DNA of 60,000 nt from Glandiceps talaboti. Its lineage: Eukaryota > Hemichordata > Enteropneusta > Spengelidae. Positions 47,101-54,684 of this stretch are shown piece by piece; position 1 is the stretch's first letter, and each line of letters starts with the position of its first letter. Made by a program: the position numbers and the translations under genes. The notes beneath the pieces were generated by a model. It saw only the letters and a list, made by a program, of their open reading frames with translations, did no database searches and had not been told where the DNA came from. The stretch is taken from NCBI RefSeq assembly GCF_964340395.1, contig NC_135568.1:5533079-5593078 (forward strand), read 5' to 3'.

Positions 47101-50100
47101 ATGCGCTTAAATGGCTGCAATGGATTGTATGCTCCCCGGGGAGTTGAGGAAGACTAAAGGGCCGTTGTGCCGTTCTGATCCGAGCCAGGGGTAATAAAAT
47201 TGTAAAAGCGCTTTGAGCACGGTGTGGGAAAGCGCTATATAAGAACCCAACATTATTGTCATCACAAGACAAGTTGAGTAATGACAAAAACTGTATGTTA
47301 CAAGTATTTTCCAGTTGGTTGAAGAAACCATAGTTTCTTACTCCCAGAGGTTTTACTGTTAGGTGTATCAGCAAGGAGTAGAAAGAAGAAAATCTGCCTT
47401 GCTTCCTCTTGGGTAAAAACCCTGCAATTCTTGGGAACACAGAACCCTTTGTACATCTCCTGGTAGTCAGATTTAGTCCTTAATATTGACTGCAAGTCAT
47501 AATAACAATTAGCAACTCACCATCTAAATCTTGAGTGGCTGTTGGTACTTTAAAGGTATGCATTTTCAATTTAGGTTTTTCCTTCCTGTCATGGTTCAGT
47601 GGTGGTGGTGGCTTCCTCACTGTAGCTTTACTAGTTGTTTTGGTGGTAGGCTTGCCTTTCCTTGGAGGCTTTTTGAAGGTGCTCACCTTCCTCTCTGAGA
47701 GTAAAAAGTCAGAGTTACTGTAAATTACACACTATACATACTTTTTATGTATTTGAAAATCTATTTGTTTGTATATTCACTGCAATGACTCATTGTGAAA
47801 GGGATTGATTTGAATTATTTATAACCTGCCATTTCAGGTTTCCACATCACTTTATAATAAGTGGTAAAAGCTTTCAGTAAAAATTAGTTGTCCAACTGTA
47901 AGTTACTTTAAACCACATGAGTCATCACTCTCTAGTATACATTATATATATAAATCAGTTAGTATTAAAAACTATAATGTCTGCTGTTACAGTAGTGATG
48001 GTCACATGATGGTCACATGATGTGTCTAATGACCATGGACTTTAATTGAATATCATCACTTTCTTACATATCCAATAAAGTGTCATTCTACTTCCATATC
48101 AGCAAACACCACATGACTGTCACATGTTTTACATATCTTAACCAATGGGCATGGACTTACCACTGTCATCACTTTCTAGTATATTGGCTAGTAAAGCAGC
48201 ACACCTATCAAGTCCTCTATTTGCATACACCACTGGATCCTCAGAATCAGTAGAATACAGGGAATAGCCAGAGTCTATAGATGGTGGCGAAGTTTTCCTG
48301 AAGACAAAGTAAACAAAACTTAGTCATTTAAATTACTTTTCCAATAGGATATAGTGGGTAGCTAAAGCTGGCCAGGTAATAACACAATATACAGTCATCA
48401 AGCTCTTTATCTAAATGTTATTGATTTCTAAGCAAAACATGCAAAGTCATCAACAACATTTTGGTAGAGTGCCAACCGAAGGGTAGGCAAAAGAATGCTA
48501 GTCCAAGGGTGGGCACAAGAGTGCAAACCAGAGGGTGGATAAAAGAATGCAAGCCTTTAAGGGTTTCATCAATACCTGTCTGTAACTCACAAGTTCTTAC
48601 ATATCACTTATATATAAAATTATTCCAATATCTTGGGTGGAGACAATGTAATACCATACCAGATATATGCCCTGTGTTTGTAAGTCTTCACAAAATTGTT
48701 GTAAATTATATGTTAACAAAAAGGTAAGCTTGACATGTATGAGAATACTGAAAGAGATAGAGATGTCTGAATCTTTTGACATTTTACTCACTTTTTAGAA
48801 GTCTTTGTTGATTTGTTGACATGCCCTTTTGCTACAAGTAACCCAGCACTCTTACCAGCCTGTAAAAAAGGGAGGAAAAAATATATATAAAAATTGACTA
48901 TTCCAGTAATTCCCGTGAAATTATTGCTTAACAGTATTTTAAGATTTCTTTTATATGTACATGATAAAGAGTTAGTTTCCTTACTGACAGCTTCAGTGAA
49001 AATTGCCACACAATCATTGCAAGATTCTCCACTTATTAAACCTAGTTTTCATTGTCAATTGTAGTTTTTTTTTTCATTTTATGATTTGGGAATCCAGTAA
49101 TAAGAGGATGTAAATCTGACAAAACTTTCAGATTTATATACCTTGTATTATATCTTCAAAGGGGAAACTTGGTAAGATACTTCACGAACTCTCAAGTAGA
49201 TTTTTCATGAACTCAAGTAAATGTTACATTTACAAAATATTGAGGATAATCTCTGGGTTGCATGTTACACTTTAGCAGTGTGCCCTCTAATGATAGCCAA
49301 ATTTTGTTGTTGTGAGTCAAAATGATAAAAACTAACATTTCTTGTGAGTCACCACATAGTAAGAGATAGGGGAACATCAAATTTTTGTGCATCACTAATA
49401 TTGTGTGCGCCAGTGGCAAGTCAAATTGGCTTAGAGGGCACACTTCACTGTAGTCTGCAGTGTTGAAATGAACTCTACACAGCACCTACAGAATTTGATA
49501 CTGTATAGCATCTGTACCATGTGAAGTTTAGTGTTACTGATACTGCTTTCTTTGAATCTTTACCATTTTACAAAGGTTCTTCAAAAAGCTCGCTTGGGTG
49601 TGAAGGACAAGGTAGGTGAAAATTCTAGTTGCTTAGTAAGTAACTTAGTTACAATGCATGTATAGATATTAGTTTAGTAAGAAATTAAGTTATGATGGTG
49701 GTATTGATAGGAAAAGTGAGATTATTGACTTCTACAGTACACCTACTACAATTGACAAGACAGAAGTGTCAAATAAATTGGGTATGTTGACATGTTTATT
49801 GTGGGGAATTTAATTAAAGAAAATACATGTAATAAATCAAATGGTATACACAGGGATTCACCTTTTGTACAGAAATTTAGAGAGCCCTATATCAAGTCAC
49901 TCACACTACTGCTATGTTCCTTCAATATGAATGCAATCATTTCTTTTGTGATTGTACCATAATTGTCATTATAATTGAGATGAGATGTAATAACAATGAA
50001 GATACTAGACAGTGTAATAAGTTACTGTATCTAGTTTAGGAGTGAGGTGGGACCTGTATTCAATCATTCAATACCCCATGTAGTGTAGTCAATGGGTAAG

Positions 50101-50868
50101 ACTAAAGATTTGTGGACACAAACTACACATACCTGCCACACAGAACAACCCAGCAACATGAGTTTCTTATGCAATGTTTGCTAACCCATTGCTAAGACCA
50201 AGCAGAATTATGATACTAAGCTGCTAATTGCAATAATTGTAGCTTTGTTTTTATTTGCAATACTGTGTTATTCTTTTTTTTATATTTTCTTTTGTGTTAC
50301 TAAAACATTTTTCATCCTACTTTTTATTTTCTTAAGGGGTTTCAAAAAAACACTGTAGTGTGTGCATAAATGTTAGACTACATTAAAATATATAGAATGA
50401 TTTGATGCTGGTCTACTAATTTTCAGATGCCTCAGGTCTTGCTTAGAGAAGAGCATGAACTAGTCTCCTATTCACTACCAGTACTTTGGATAGCAACCCT
50501 CCATCCCCACCCCCAGCAAACCCAATTTGTACCACTGGCACAGACTCTTGTGTTGTTTGTCCATCTGAAGAACGTACTTTCCGAAATTTTACCTCAAAGA
50601 TCACAGCACAGTTTCATAAATGGAAACTCCCTGGGAAATGTGGGAGTGGGACTGGGTTTACTGGTGGACCCATCTTCCAGGGTCTATAGTTCAAAACACA
50701 GTCCCTAGAGGGTGAGTGGTTCAAGAGCATGTATCTGTTCGACATGTTTGCAATCATTTGCATCACAATAATATGGCAGACGACATATTAAAAACTGGTC
50801 GAAATCAAATTCTAATAATTAGATGTTACCTTCTGTCTGGCCTTGGTCTTCGTTTTCACCAACGGCAT
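33992..50868 (-). CDS. CCDC14 orthologue, ten coding exons, complete
   Basis: Exons 50830-50868, 48792-48859, 48161-48297, 47521-47694, 45082-46455, 44206-44430, 43386-43543, 42803-42996, 41218-41361 and 33992-35180 have GT-AG borders and compatible phases, giving 1233 residues plus stop. In mammals CCDC14 is a centriolar-satellite protein that works with KIAA0753 and PCM1 and restrains centriole duplication. Matches to the vertebrate protein as I recall it are [13 protein letters not shown] (44-56), [17 protein letters not shown] (64-80), [11 protein letters not shown] (583-593), [15 protein letters not shown] (626-640), [12 protein letters not shown] (647-658), [16 protein letters not shown] (773-788) and the C-terminal [20 protein letters not shown] (1204-1223). 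Coiled coil covers about 635-790; the rest is mostly disordered and Ser/Thr/Pro-rich. It is longer than the roughly 950-residue human protein, mainly through exons 5 and 10. Confidence 0.93.
35636..35682. repeat. (CAGA)n microsatellite
   Basis: About eleven ACAG/CAGA units with one CAGG interruption. Confidence 0.95.
37355..37440 (-). mobile_element. 75-bp dispersed element, copy 3
   Basis: On the minus strand it reads TCTGGATGCCAACGTGGTCT, then GTGGAGGTGTAAATCATAAC, GATACTGTCG and GGGACTAGACTAGTC. It is the best copy for seeing the inverted ends: CTAGTCT type on one side, AGACTAG type on the other. Confidence 0.8.
37760..37938 (-). mobile_element. ATCAGTGTTTTTG-family element, copy 1
   Basis: On the minus strand it shares with 59068-59231 the order GGGC(A/G)GTAAGTAGGT, AAATCTAC(C/T)GGG, TTTTACCTG, AGACTCTATGG-like sequence, TTACCCC and AAACACTGATT. 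The outer ends are inverted ATCAGTG-type sequences. It is non-coding and MITE-like. Confidence 0.7.
38439..38591 (-). mobile_element. GTGCCCTCTAA-family element, copy 3 (one end lost)
   Basis: It begins AGTGTGCCCTCTAATAAGCC and then runs as the reverse complement of 43664-43824 and 49278-49443: GCGCCACTGACACACACAAT, CCAAACTTTGGTG, GTGGTGACTCACAAGAAAT and TTTTGACTCACAACAACAAA. The second terminus is missing. Confidence 0.8.
39216..39450 (-). mobile_element. MITE-like element with AGGGAACTTGCA termini, copy 2
   Basis: Reverse-orientation copy of 2922-3165. The right edge reads GGATTGCAAGTTCCCT and the left edge AGGAACACGCAAACCTGCC. The interior blocks TTGAATGTTGCATCATGGGA and AATCCCATAGTCCTTTGCAT match copy 1 in reverse. 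Confidence 0.8.
41218..41361 (-). CDS. CCDC14 exon 9
   Basis: Residues 790-838 (first and last codons split). TTTTCAG acceptor and GTAAGT donor at 41217 downward. It encodes [20 protein letters not shown] and then [20 protein letters not shown]. The first part aligns with the segment after the coiled coil in vertebrate CCDC14 (LQTSMAKLLSDL). Confidence 0.9.
41362..42802 (-). other. CCDC14 intron 8
   Basis: 1.4 kb with GTAAGT donor and TTTTCAG acceptor. AT-rich. It includes TTGTTATTGTAAATACAATA near 42066, which resembles the core of the palindromic 350-bp family; otherwise I see nothing. Confidence 0.8.
42803..42996 (-). CDS. CCDC14 exon 8 (coiled coil)
   Basis: Residues 726-790. TTTTCCAG acceptor before 42996 and GTAAGT donor at 42802 downward. 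Highly charged coiled coil ([20 protein letters not shown] and on) ending in the signature [20 protein letters not shown], nearly the same as vertebrate CCDC14. Confidence 0.93.
42997..43385 (-). other. CCDC14 intron 7
   Basis: 389 bp, GTATTT donor and TTTTCCAG acceptor on the minus strand. A foldback-family copy (43199-43332) fills a third of it. Confidence 0.85.
43199..43332. mobile_element. Short foldback element, copy 2 (CAGTGTTTTCTGCT family)
   Basis: It shares with 8769-8905 the blocks ACGCAAG...CCAG, ATATTTGCACTC, GTGTTTTCTGCTGCACTTTC, AACACTGCAAGCA, TTCAAATAC and TATGCCACA, in the same order. It sits inside CCDC14 intron 7. Confidence 0.6.
43386..43543 (-). CDS. CCDC14 exon 7 (coiled coil)
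   Basis: Residues 673-725. TTTCTAG acceptor and GTATTT donor. It encodes [20 protein letters not shown] and onward to [11 protein letters not shown], with heptad-like spacing of leucines. It aligns with the coiled-coil part of vertebrate CCDC14. Confidence 0.9.
43544..44205 (-). other. CCDC14 intron 6
   Basis: 662 bp. It contains the GTGCCCTCTAA-family element at 43664-43824; the rest is unremarkable. Confidence 0.85.
43664..43824 (+). mobile_element. GTGCCCTCTAA-family element, copy 1
   Basis: About 160 bp from GTGCCCTCTAATGATAGCC to CGAGGGCAC, with inverted termini. The interior is shared with 49278-49443: AAATTTTGTTGT, GTGATAAAAACT, GAGTCACCACATAG, GGGGAACATCAAATTTT and CAGTGGC. Non-coding, MITE-like. 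Confidence 0.85.
44206..44430 (-). CDS. CCDC14 exon 6
   Basis: Residues 598-673 (split codons at both ends). TTTCAG acceptor before 44430 and GTAAGT donor at 44205 downward. It carries the most conserved block of the protein, [20 protein letters not shown] then [18 protein letters not shown], which starts the coiled coil. Confidence 0.94.
44431..45081 (-). other. CCDC14 intron 5
   Basis: 651 bp with GTTAGT donor. It holds a diffuse repeat at 44525-44775 in which GGTAGCCC/GGTAGTCCCAT-type words recur, and a short element at 44803-44895. Confidence 0.8.
44803..44895 (+). mobile_element. Short element with inverted GCAAGCC-type ends, copy 2
   Basis: It contains TCGCAAGCCAGAG, TATTTCTGCTGAAGCA, TGGATGGTGCGATAAAAGAG and GCTGCGATTTACGACGATGA. 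It pairs with 6218-6312. Confidence 0.5.
45082..46455 (-). CDS. CCDC14 exon 5 (large, disordered)
   Basis: Residues 140-598. CAACAG acceptor before 46455 and GTTAGT donor at 45081 downward. 457 whole codons of mostly disordered sequence: Ser/Lys-rich start ([20 protein letters not shown]), Tyr/Pro/His-rich middle, then a Thr/Ser stretch around residues 430-500. It ends with the conserved helix [17 protein letters not shown] that corresponds to IIKYLLGELKAL in vertebrates. This exon accounts for much of the extra length. Confidence 0.93.
46482..46750. mobile_element. Foldback element with about 58-bp inverted ends
   Basis: The left end TATCAAATGAAAATTTCTAC is exactly inverted at the right end (GTAGAAATTTTCATTTGATA). 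The arms continue with TTTCTTGGAAG...CAAATCCAAAA and its complement. The interior has two diverged direct copies of about 80 bp with ATACTGCAATGG and GATGCTGAC. It ends only 26 bases before CCDC14 exon 5 on the transcribed strand, so it abuts the branch-point region. Confidence 0.8.
46895..47262 (+). mobile_element. tRNA-derived SINE, copy A (full length)
   Basis: Pol III box A-like TGGTTAGCGTG (46918-46928) and box B GGTTCGAGCCC (46954-46964) form a tRNA-like head. A family-specific body follows with GAGTGGCTAAAGTCCTTGGG and CCCGGGGAGTTGAGGAAG. The tail, AAGCGCTTTGAGCA then GGGAAAGCGCTATATAAG, is of the type seen in SINEs mobilised by L2-like LINEs. TTGTCAT at 46888-46894 and 47256-47262 may be the target duplication. 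Older copies lie at 59288-59575 and 5383-5546. Not a functional tRNA gene. Confidence 0.88.
47521..47694 (-). CDS. CCDC14 exon 4
   Basis: Residues 82-140. CTCAG acceptor before 47694 and GTGAGT donor at 47520 downward. Very basic and Pro-rich ([20 protein letters not shown], then [18 protein letters not shown]), probably disordered. The frame joins both neighbours. Confidence 0.88.
47695..48160 (-). other. CCDC14 intron 3
   Basis: 466 bp, GTAAGT donor and CTCAG acceptor on the minus strand. It includes a duplicated GATGGTCACAT near 47998-48019; nothing else is evident. Confidence 0.85.
48161..48297 (-). CDS. CCDC14 exon 3
   Basis: Residues 36-82. CTTCAG acceptor before 48297 and GTAAGT donor at 48160 downward. 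It encodes [20 protein letters not shown] then [20 protein letters not shown], which matches the N-terminal conserved block of vertebrate CCDC14 (DSGYSIHSDSE ... GLDGCASLLRDILRNEDSG). Confidence 0.94.
48298..48791 (-). other. CCDC14 intron 2
   Basis: 494 bp. It holds a short repeat at 48470-48560 of about 33-bp units (AGGGT(A/G)GGCA(A/C)AAGA(A/G)TGC). Confidence 0.85.
48470..48560. repeat. Three diverged 33-bp repeats
   Basis: CCGAAGGGTAGGCAAAAGAA, CCAAGGGTGGGCACAAGAGT and CAGAGGGTGGATAAAAGAAT start successive units of about 30-33 bp, each followed by TGC and an A-rich word. Open frames across it are by-products. Confidence 0.75.
48792..48859 (-). CDS. CCDC14 exon 2
   Basis: Residues 14-36. 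TTTTTTACAG acceptor before 48859 and GTGAGT donor at 48791 downward; ends in phase 2. It encodes [20 protein letters not shown], basic and disordered. Confidence 0.85.
49278..49443 (+). mobile_element. GTGCCCTCTAA-family element, copy 2 (both ends intact)
   Basis: It runs from GTGTGCCCTCTAATGATAGC to TTAGAGGGCACAC, so the inverted ends are fully visible (GTGTGCCCTCTAA). The interior matches 43664-43824 base for base over long stretches. Confidence 0.88.
50223..50350 (+). mobile_element. Foldback family (TTGTAGCTTTGTTTTT), partial copy
   Basis: GCAATAATTGTAGCTTTGTT, TTTATTTGCAATA, TTTTGTG and TTTATTTTCTTA(A/G)GGG follow in the same order as in the reverse complement of 54535-54684. The second arm is missing or unrecognisable here. 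Confidence 0.6.
50830..50868 (-). CDS. CCDC14 exon 1 (start codon)
   Basis: ATG at 50868-50866 followed by 13 codons ([13 protein letters not shown]) to a GTAACA donor, phase 0. The choice of start rests on the in-frame join to exon 2, the basic composition shared with exon 2 and the acceptable context GAACATGCC. It is less certain than the later exons because short N-termini are poorly conserved. Confidence 0.75.
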
Positions 50869-51880
50869 GTTCCCCTCCTTCGAAATTTTCGTAAAATGTA
50901 CTTAAAATTATCACTTTGGTTGTTACCGTTACCCAAACACCTGTCCGATCGAAGGCACCACTGACGCACTGTGTACTACAGACGACAGCGATTTGATCGA
51001 GTCACGGAAATAATAATTTTGCACTCTCTGGTGCTCCTCTGCTTTTCAACTACTCCTTGTAGTCAAATCGTAGAATCAATAACTGCTGCGAAACGACCAG
51101 TACGTATGTGAAAACATTTCAAAGACCAAATCCACGACTGCTTGCTGTGAATTTTTTGCAGAACTTGCAAGCTTCGACATGTTGTGTGATGGTTGTCCGC
51201 TGCAGTTTGATGGTGACCTTGCACCAAACTTTTTACAATATGAATTCTTCCACGGGTCAAAATATAGACCCTAGCATAGCTAGAAAAATCCAAATTTCTG
51301 AATTCAAACCTCGAAAGCAGCGTGAAAATCGTCAATTTTACAGATAAATAGGGTTATTATCTTACTTTAATCGCAATACGGAATATTTTAACCAAGATAT
51401 GCCCCTAGTGTATCACTACGCCGTTTGACCATGATTCCGTTTCCAAAATGTCGGACTTTCGCGGGAGAAATAAAAATTCAAAGTCGCTTTGAACCCGTAG
51501 GCTTTGACACCTACAAGTGGAAACTTGCATGCCAATCCTCTTCTGCCTATGATCGAACCTGTAAATATTCAAACATTTAGGCATGTTAATGCTATTTAAT
51601 ATATTTTCTCTGTATATATAGACTACACTGATATCGCACAGCACCACCAAAGCCATAAATGGTTACATACTTTTGTTTTTATTAGTTTTAGTGAAATACT
51701 CGTGCGACGTCCGTTCCTTTTCGTGTTCGTGTATGTAAGTAGTCAAGTCTTTTTCACGAAATTCTTTCTCGAATATTTTAGAAAAAACATACGACTTGAA
51801 AATTCGTAATTTGCTTGAAATAATTTGCGATCATAGCCATTTGATAGTGCAAACGAAAATAATAACAAGAACTGTTACAG

Positions 51881-51996
51881 CAGTGTAGTGTAGTGTAGTG
51901 TAGTGTAGTGTAGTAGTGTAGTGTAGTGTAGTGTAGTGTAGTGTAGTGTAGTGTAGTGTAGTGTAGTGTAGTGTAGTGTAGTGTAGTGTAGTGTAG
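51881..51996. repeat. (GTGTA)n microsatellite
   Basis: More than twenty GTGTA units with one shortened unit near 51911-51914. It lies about midway between the two divergent start codons. Confidence 0.97.
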
Positions 51997-52782
51997 AAAC
52001 TGCTCTAGATCAAAGGCATGAACGAAGCAAACATTGCACACATACCCCCACATATGGTCCCCCCCCCCCACACACACAGGCTAACTTTTTTTACCCATAA
52101 GAATGCTACATTACAGTATAAGAAAAAATGCGGAAAAATCACTTTAAATGCAACTATCAAACATATTGTTAATAGTAACATAAATTCACCATTATTTTTT
52201 TTATAAAGAGTGTACATGGCAAAGGGGCGCAAGGAGTAGCAAATTAAGTCTAGCTTGTCCCCCTAGTGACTTATTTGCACACACAGAGACCCGGGACAGA
52301 GACGCGCACCGGCACCATTAAGCATGCATACTAAAAATTACGCACGTGAAACACACATTTCAAAGAACAGGAAAGTAAAACTAACACATCTACAAATTTC
52401 CTAAATGTAATTTCCAAATTAAAGAAAAACAAAACAAAGCTATGCAAAATTGTACAAGTATAATATGGCTATACATACATTTCCTAAAAATGACAACAGT
52501 TTGACTGACTCGAGCGCGATCAAGTTGATCGGATTGCTCAACAGGTAGGTTATGACTCCAAGAGCCTGATCACATTACATTGTAGTGTACTCCAGAAAAA
52601 GATTATTTACAAGAAGTGTCATTTTTCCACATAAATTACTGTTGTACGGACATTTTCTTATTGTATTTTTCAGTCAGATATGAATAATTGTTAAATCATA
52701 CGGTGGAGAGATTGATAGTGTTTGAGTGATAGCGATTTGTGGTCGAGTAATATAATAGCGAGCACGACTCGAACGCCCCATT

Positions 52783-52795
52783 TACCCACAATGCA
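52783..52795 (+). promoter_or_regulatory. ZNF143/Staf-like promoter motif
   Basis: TACCCACAATGCA matches the core of the Staf/ZNF143 site (CCCANAATGCA), a common promoter-proximal element in animals. It lies 287 bp before the CCNY start and 13 bp before the upstream ORF. Function is inferred from motif and position only. Confidence 0.4.
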
Positions 52796-52807
52796 ATGAA
52801 AGAAATC

Positions 52808-52873
52808 ATGGCGTCATCATCAGCTGTGCCCAATGAAATGATTGCTTACAACTTACATGGCCGCTGCCTGTAG
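52808..52873 (+). CDS. Upstream ORF before CCNY, 21 codons
   Basis: ATG in a strong context (ATCATGG) followed by MASSSAVPNEMIAYNLHGRC and one more codon, then TAG. If transcription starts left of it, it would lie in the CCNY 5' leader and could reduce initiation at 53082. The transcript start is unknown. Confidence 0.3.
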   Translation: MASSSAVPNEMIAYNLHGRCL

Positions 52874-53081
52874 AGAATGTGAAATCAACCATTTCTCAGA
52901 TATGTCATAGGAATTACATGGAAATGCAGGAGACGAGGTTCCCCAAATGATAGCAGAGTTGAAGGATATCATGAAGATGTGACGGAGAGGACGACTTGAC
53001 CCTCGAACGTAGTCATTGGAAATATTTTGCAAGTATTTAGTGTAAACAGTGTCCCAAGTATTGTAACATTCGATTGCCAAA

Positions 53082-53232
53082 ATGGGTAATCAGACATCAT
53101 GTTGTCGATGTAACTCGAAGTCAGACAGAAAAAATCGAGAAGATGTCTACAAAGTGCCAGATGGCGAGGTTGCAGTCAAAGAGGAGAACAAGACCAATTT
53201 ACAACATATAAGTGAAAGAGAGAGACCGGAAG
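53082..53232 (+). CDS. Cyclin Y, first coding exon (rest outside window)
   Basis: 50 codons plus one base, ending at a GTAAAT donor (53233). MGNQTSCC matches the conserved N-myristoylation and palmitoylation start of cyclin Y (MGNTTSCC in human), and NLQHISERE matches NLQHISDRE. In animals cyclin Y anchors CDK14/PFTK1 to the plasma membrane, where LRP6 is phosphorylated in G2/M to boost Wnt signalling. The cyclin box is not present before 60000. The start is fixed by the required Gly2 and by the AAAATGG context. Confidence 0.88.
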
Positions 53233-54534
53233 GTAAATATGCATCGTCCGATCTGATAAATACAGCGACAAAATGTATGGGCGAGGTCACCACTACTCGC
53301 TAGCTCACTCAGCTGACGGCGTCCTGAGTATCCGAGGTGTCCCCACTGATTTCTTACTGATAATAGTCGCTCATTCATAGTGTGAAACTCACGCTTTGCT
53401 GAGTCACAGGGCCCAGGTTGATATAGGTGTAACGGTCACGATCCCGGAATAACAGACGCCGTTGGTACGCGATGTCGTGTTGTCATGTCTGGCCTTTGGC
53501 TCGATTGTCGAGGCAAAGCAGAGATCATGATATTACTTATCAAACGAGTCATAACTCTTGTAGTTGGAGCAAATTTGCGTTTCCCACTTCAACAGACACG
53601 AAAAAAGAATATATTTTACTAGATCTTGGTATTTGTATACTTTCACTAAATCTCCTTGATTTATAATTTATAATTTCACATTAATATGGGGAAATGTGCT
53701 CAGACTAGAATTTCACATCCACACTAGCTTTAGGTGAAAAAACACACACCATTAAAACTAATGATATCGAAGTCACAACACTCTCAGAATAAGTATATAC
53801 ATTAGAAATATCCAATAGCTTATTGTCCTATAATGTTTGGAAGGAAATGTTTTGAACACAAAGGATATCAAGGTCAAAGTTCAGGCAGATTCCCTGTCTT
53901 ATCTTTCACCCATTGTTTTTTCTTCCTCTTTAGCAGGGAGGAAGTGATAGATTACAATAGTGAAGTCTAGACATAGGGGAAGAGAATGAAATTAAACTCA
54001 AAACTTTTGTAATTTGATTTTGTATAATGTTGATGTTTGTAAAATCCATCTGAATTTATGCAGGAGTAACCTCAGAGCTGTGACTTTGCTACACGCATTC
54101 TGTATCCTAGATGCAGTACTGTACCGGTTTTGCTGTGTCGCTCTCAGTCCTCCGCTAGAACTGCTACAGATCTATCTTGTGTAACCTCCAATCAAAATGT
54201 GTTCAGGATCCTGAACACATATCCAAATTGTTTTTTCGTAGACAACATCCCTCACCTCTTTGAAAGTCCAGCATATTCTATGTCATTGTCTATAAATGTG
54301 TCACTCTCGATCAGTATTTCCTCAATGTTATTTTCAAGTGGAAATCATACTATATTCTCGAGAAGGACTCCAATGTGCGGTTCGGAGTGTTTATTGCTGT
54401 TTTGAACAGAAAATGAACAGATTCAAGTACTTGCATAGTGAAATTATTGAAGCGATAATTGAAGCTAGGGAATTGACTACTTTTATGAGAAAACCATGTA
54501 AATAATTGCCGAGAGATTTTAGATTGGCCAGGTT

Positions 54535-54684
54535 TGATAATAGAATTGTAGCTTTGTTTTTCTTTGCAACCACCCCCCCTAAGAAAATAAACAGTAAAAC
54601 AAACAATGTTGATTCACACAAAATAAAATTAAAGAACAACAAAGTACTATTGTAAATAAAAACAAAGCTATAATTATTGCAGCT
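54535..54684. mobile_element. Foldback family (TTGTAGCTTTGTTTTT), two-armed copy
   Basis: The left arm AATTGTAGCTTTGTTTTTC is inverted at the right as AAAAACAAAGCTATAATTATT, with arms of about 33 bp. The interior contains CCCCCCTAAGAAAATAAACA. A related partial copy is at 50223-50350. Confidence 0.7.

Larger units (their letters stand above)
46456..47520 (-). other. CCDC14 intron 4
   Basis: 1.07 kb, GTGAGT donor at 47520 downward and CAACAG acceptor. Two mobile elements, a foldback (46482-46750) and a SINE (46895-47262), make up more than half of it. Confidence 0.88.
48860..50829 (-). other. CCDC14 intron 1
   Basis: 2.0 kb with GTAACA donor. It contains the GTGCCCTCTAA-family element at 49278-49443 and half of a foldback family at 50223-50350. 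Plus-strand open frames at 50427-50708 show no recognisable protein. Confidence 0.82.
50869..53081. other. Divergent intergenic region between CCDC14 and CCNY
   Basis: 2.2 kb that should hold both promoters and 5' UTRs. It contains a pentanucleotide array (51881-51996), a C run near 52060, a ZNF143-like motif (52783-52795) and a short upstream ORF (52808-52873). Open frames around 51063-51656 show no recognisable protein. Confidence 0.75.

Noticed and set aside
50427-50708. Two overlapping plus-strand frames in CCDC14 intron 1
   Set aside because: No recognisable domain in either frame; Pro/Leu-rich translations fit ordinary intron sequence.
54130-54405. Second exon of CCNY after the CTCTCAG at 54144-54150
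   Set aside because: The translation (SSARTATDLSCVTS) does not match the FLSKSQTD block expected next in cyclin Y.
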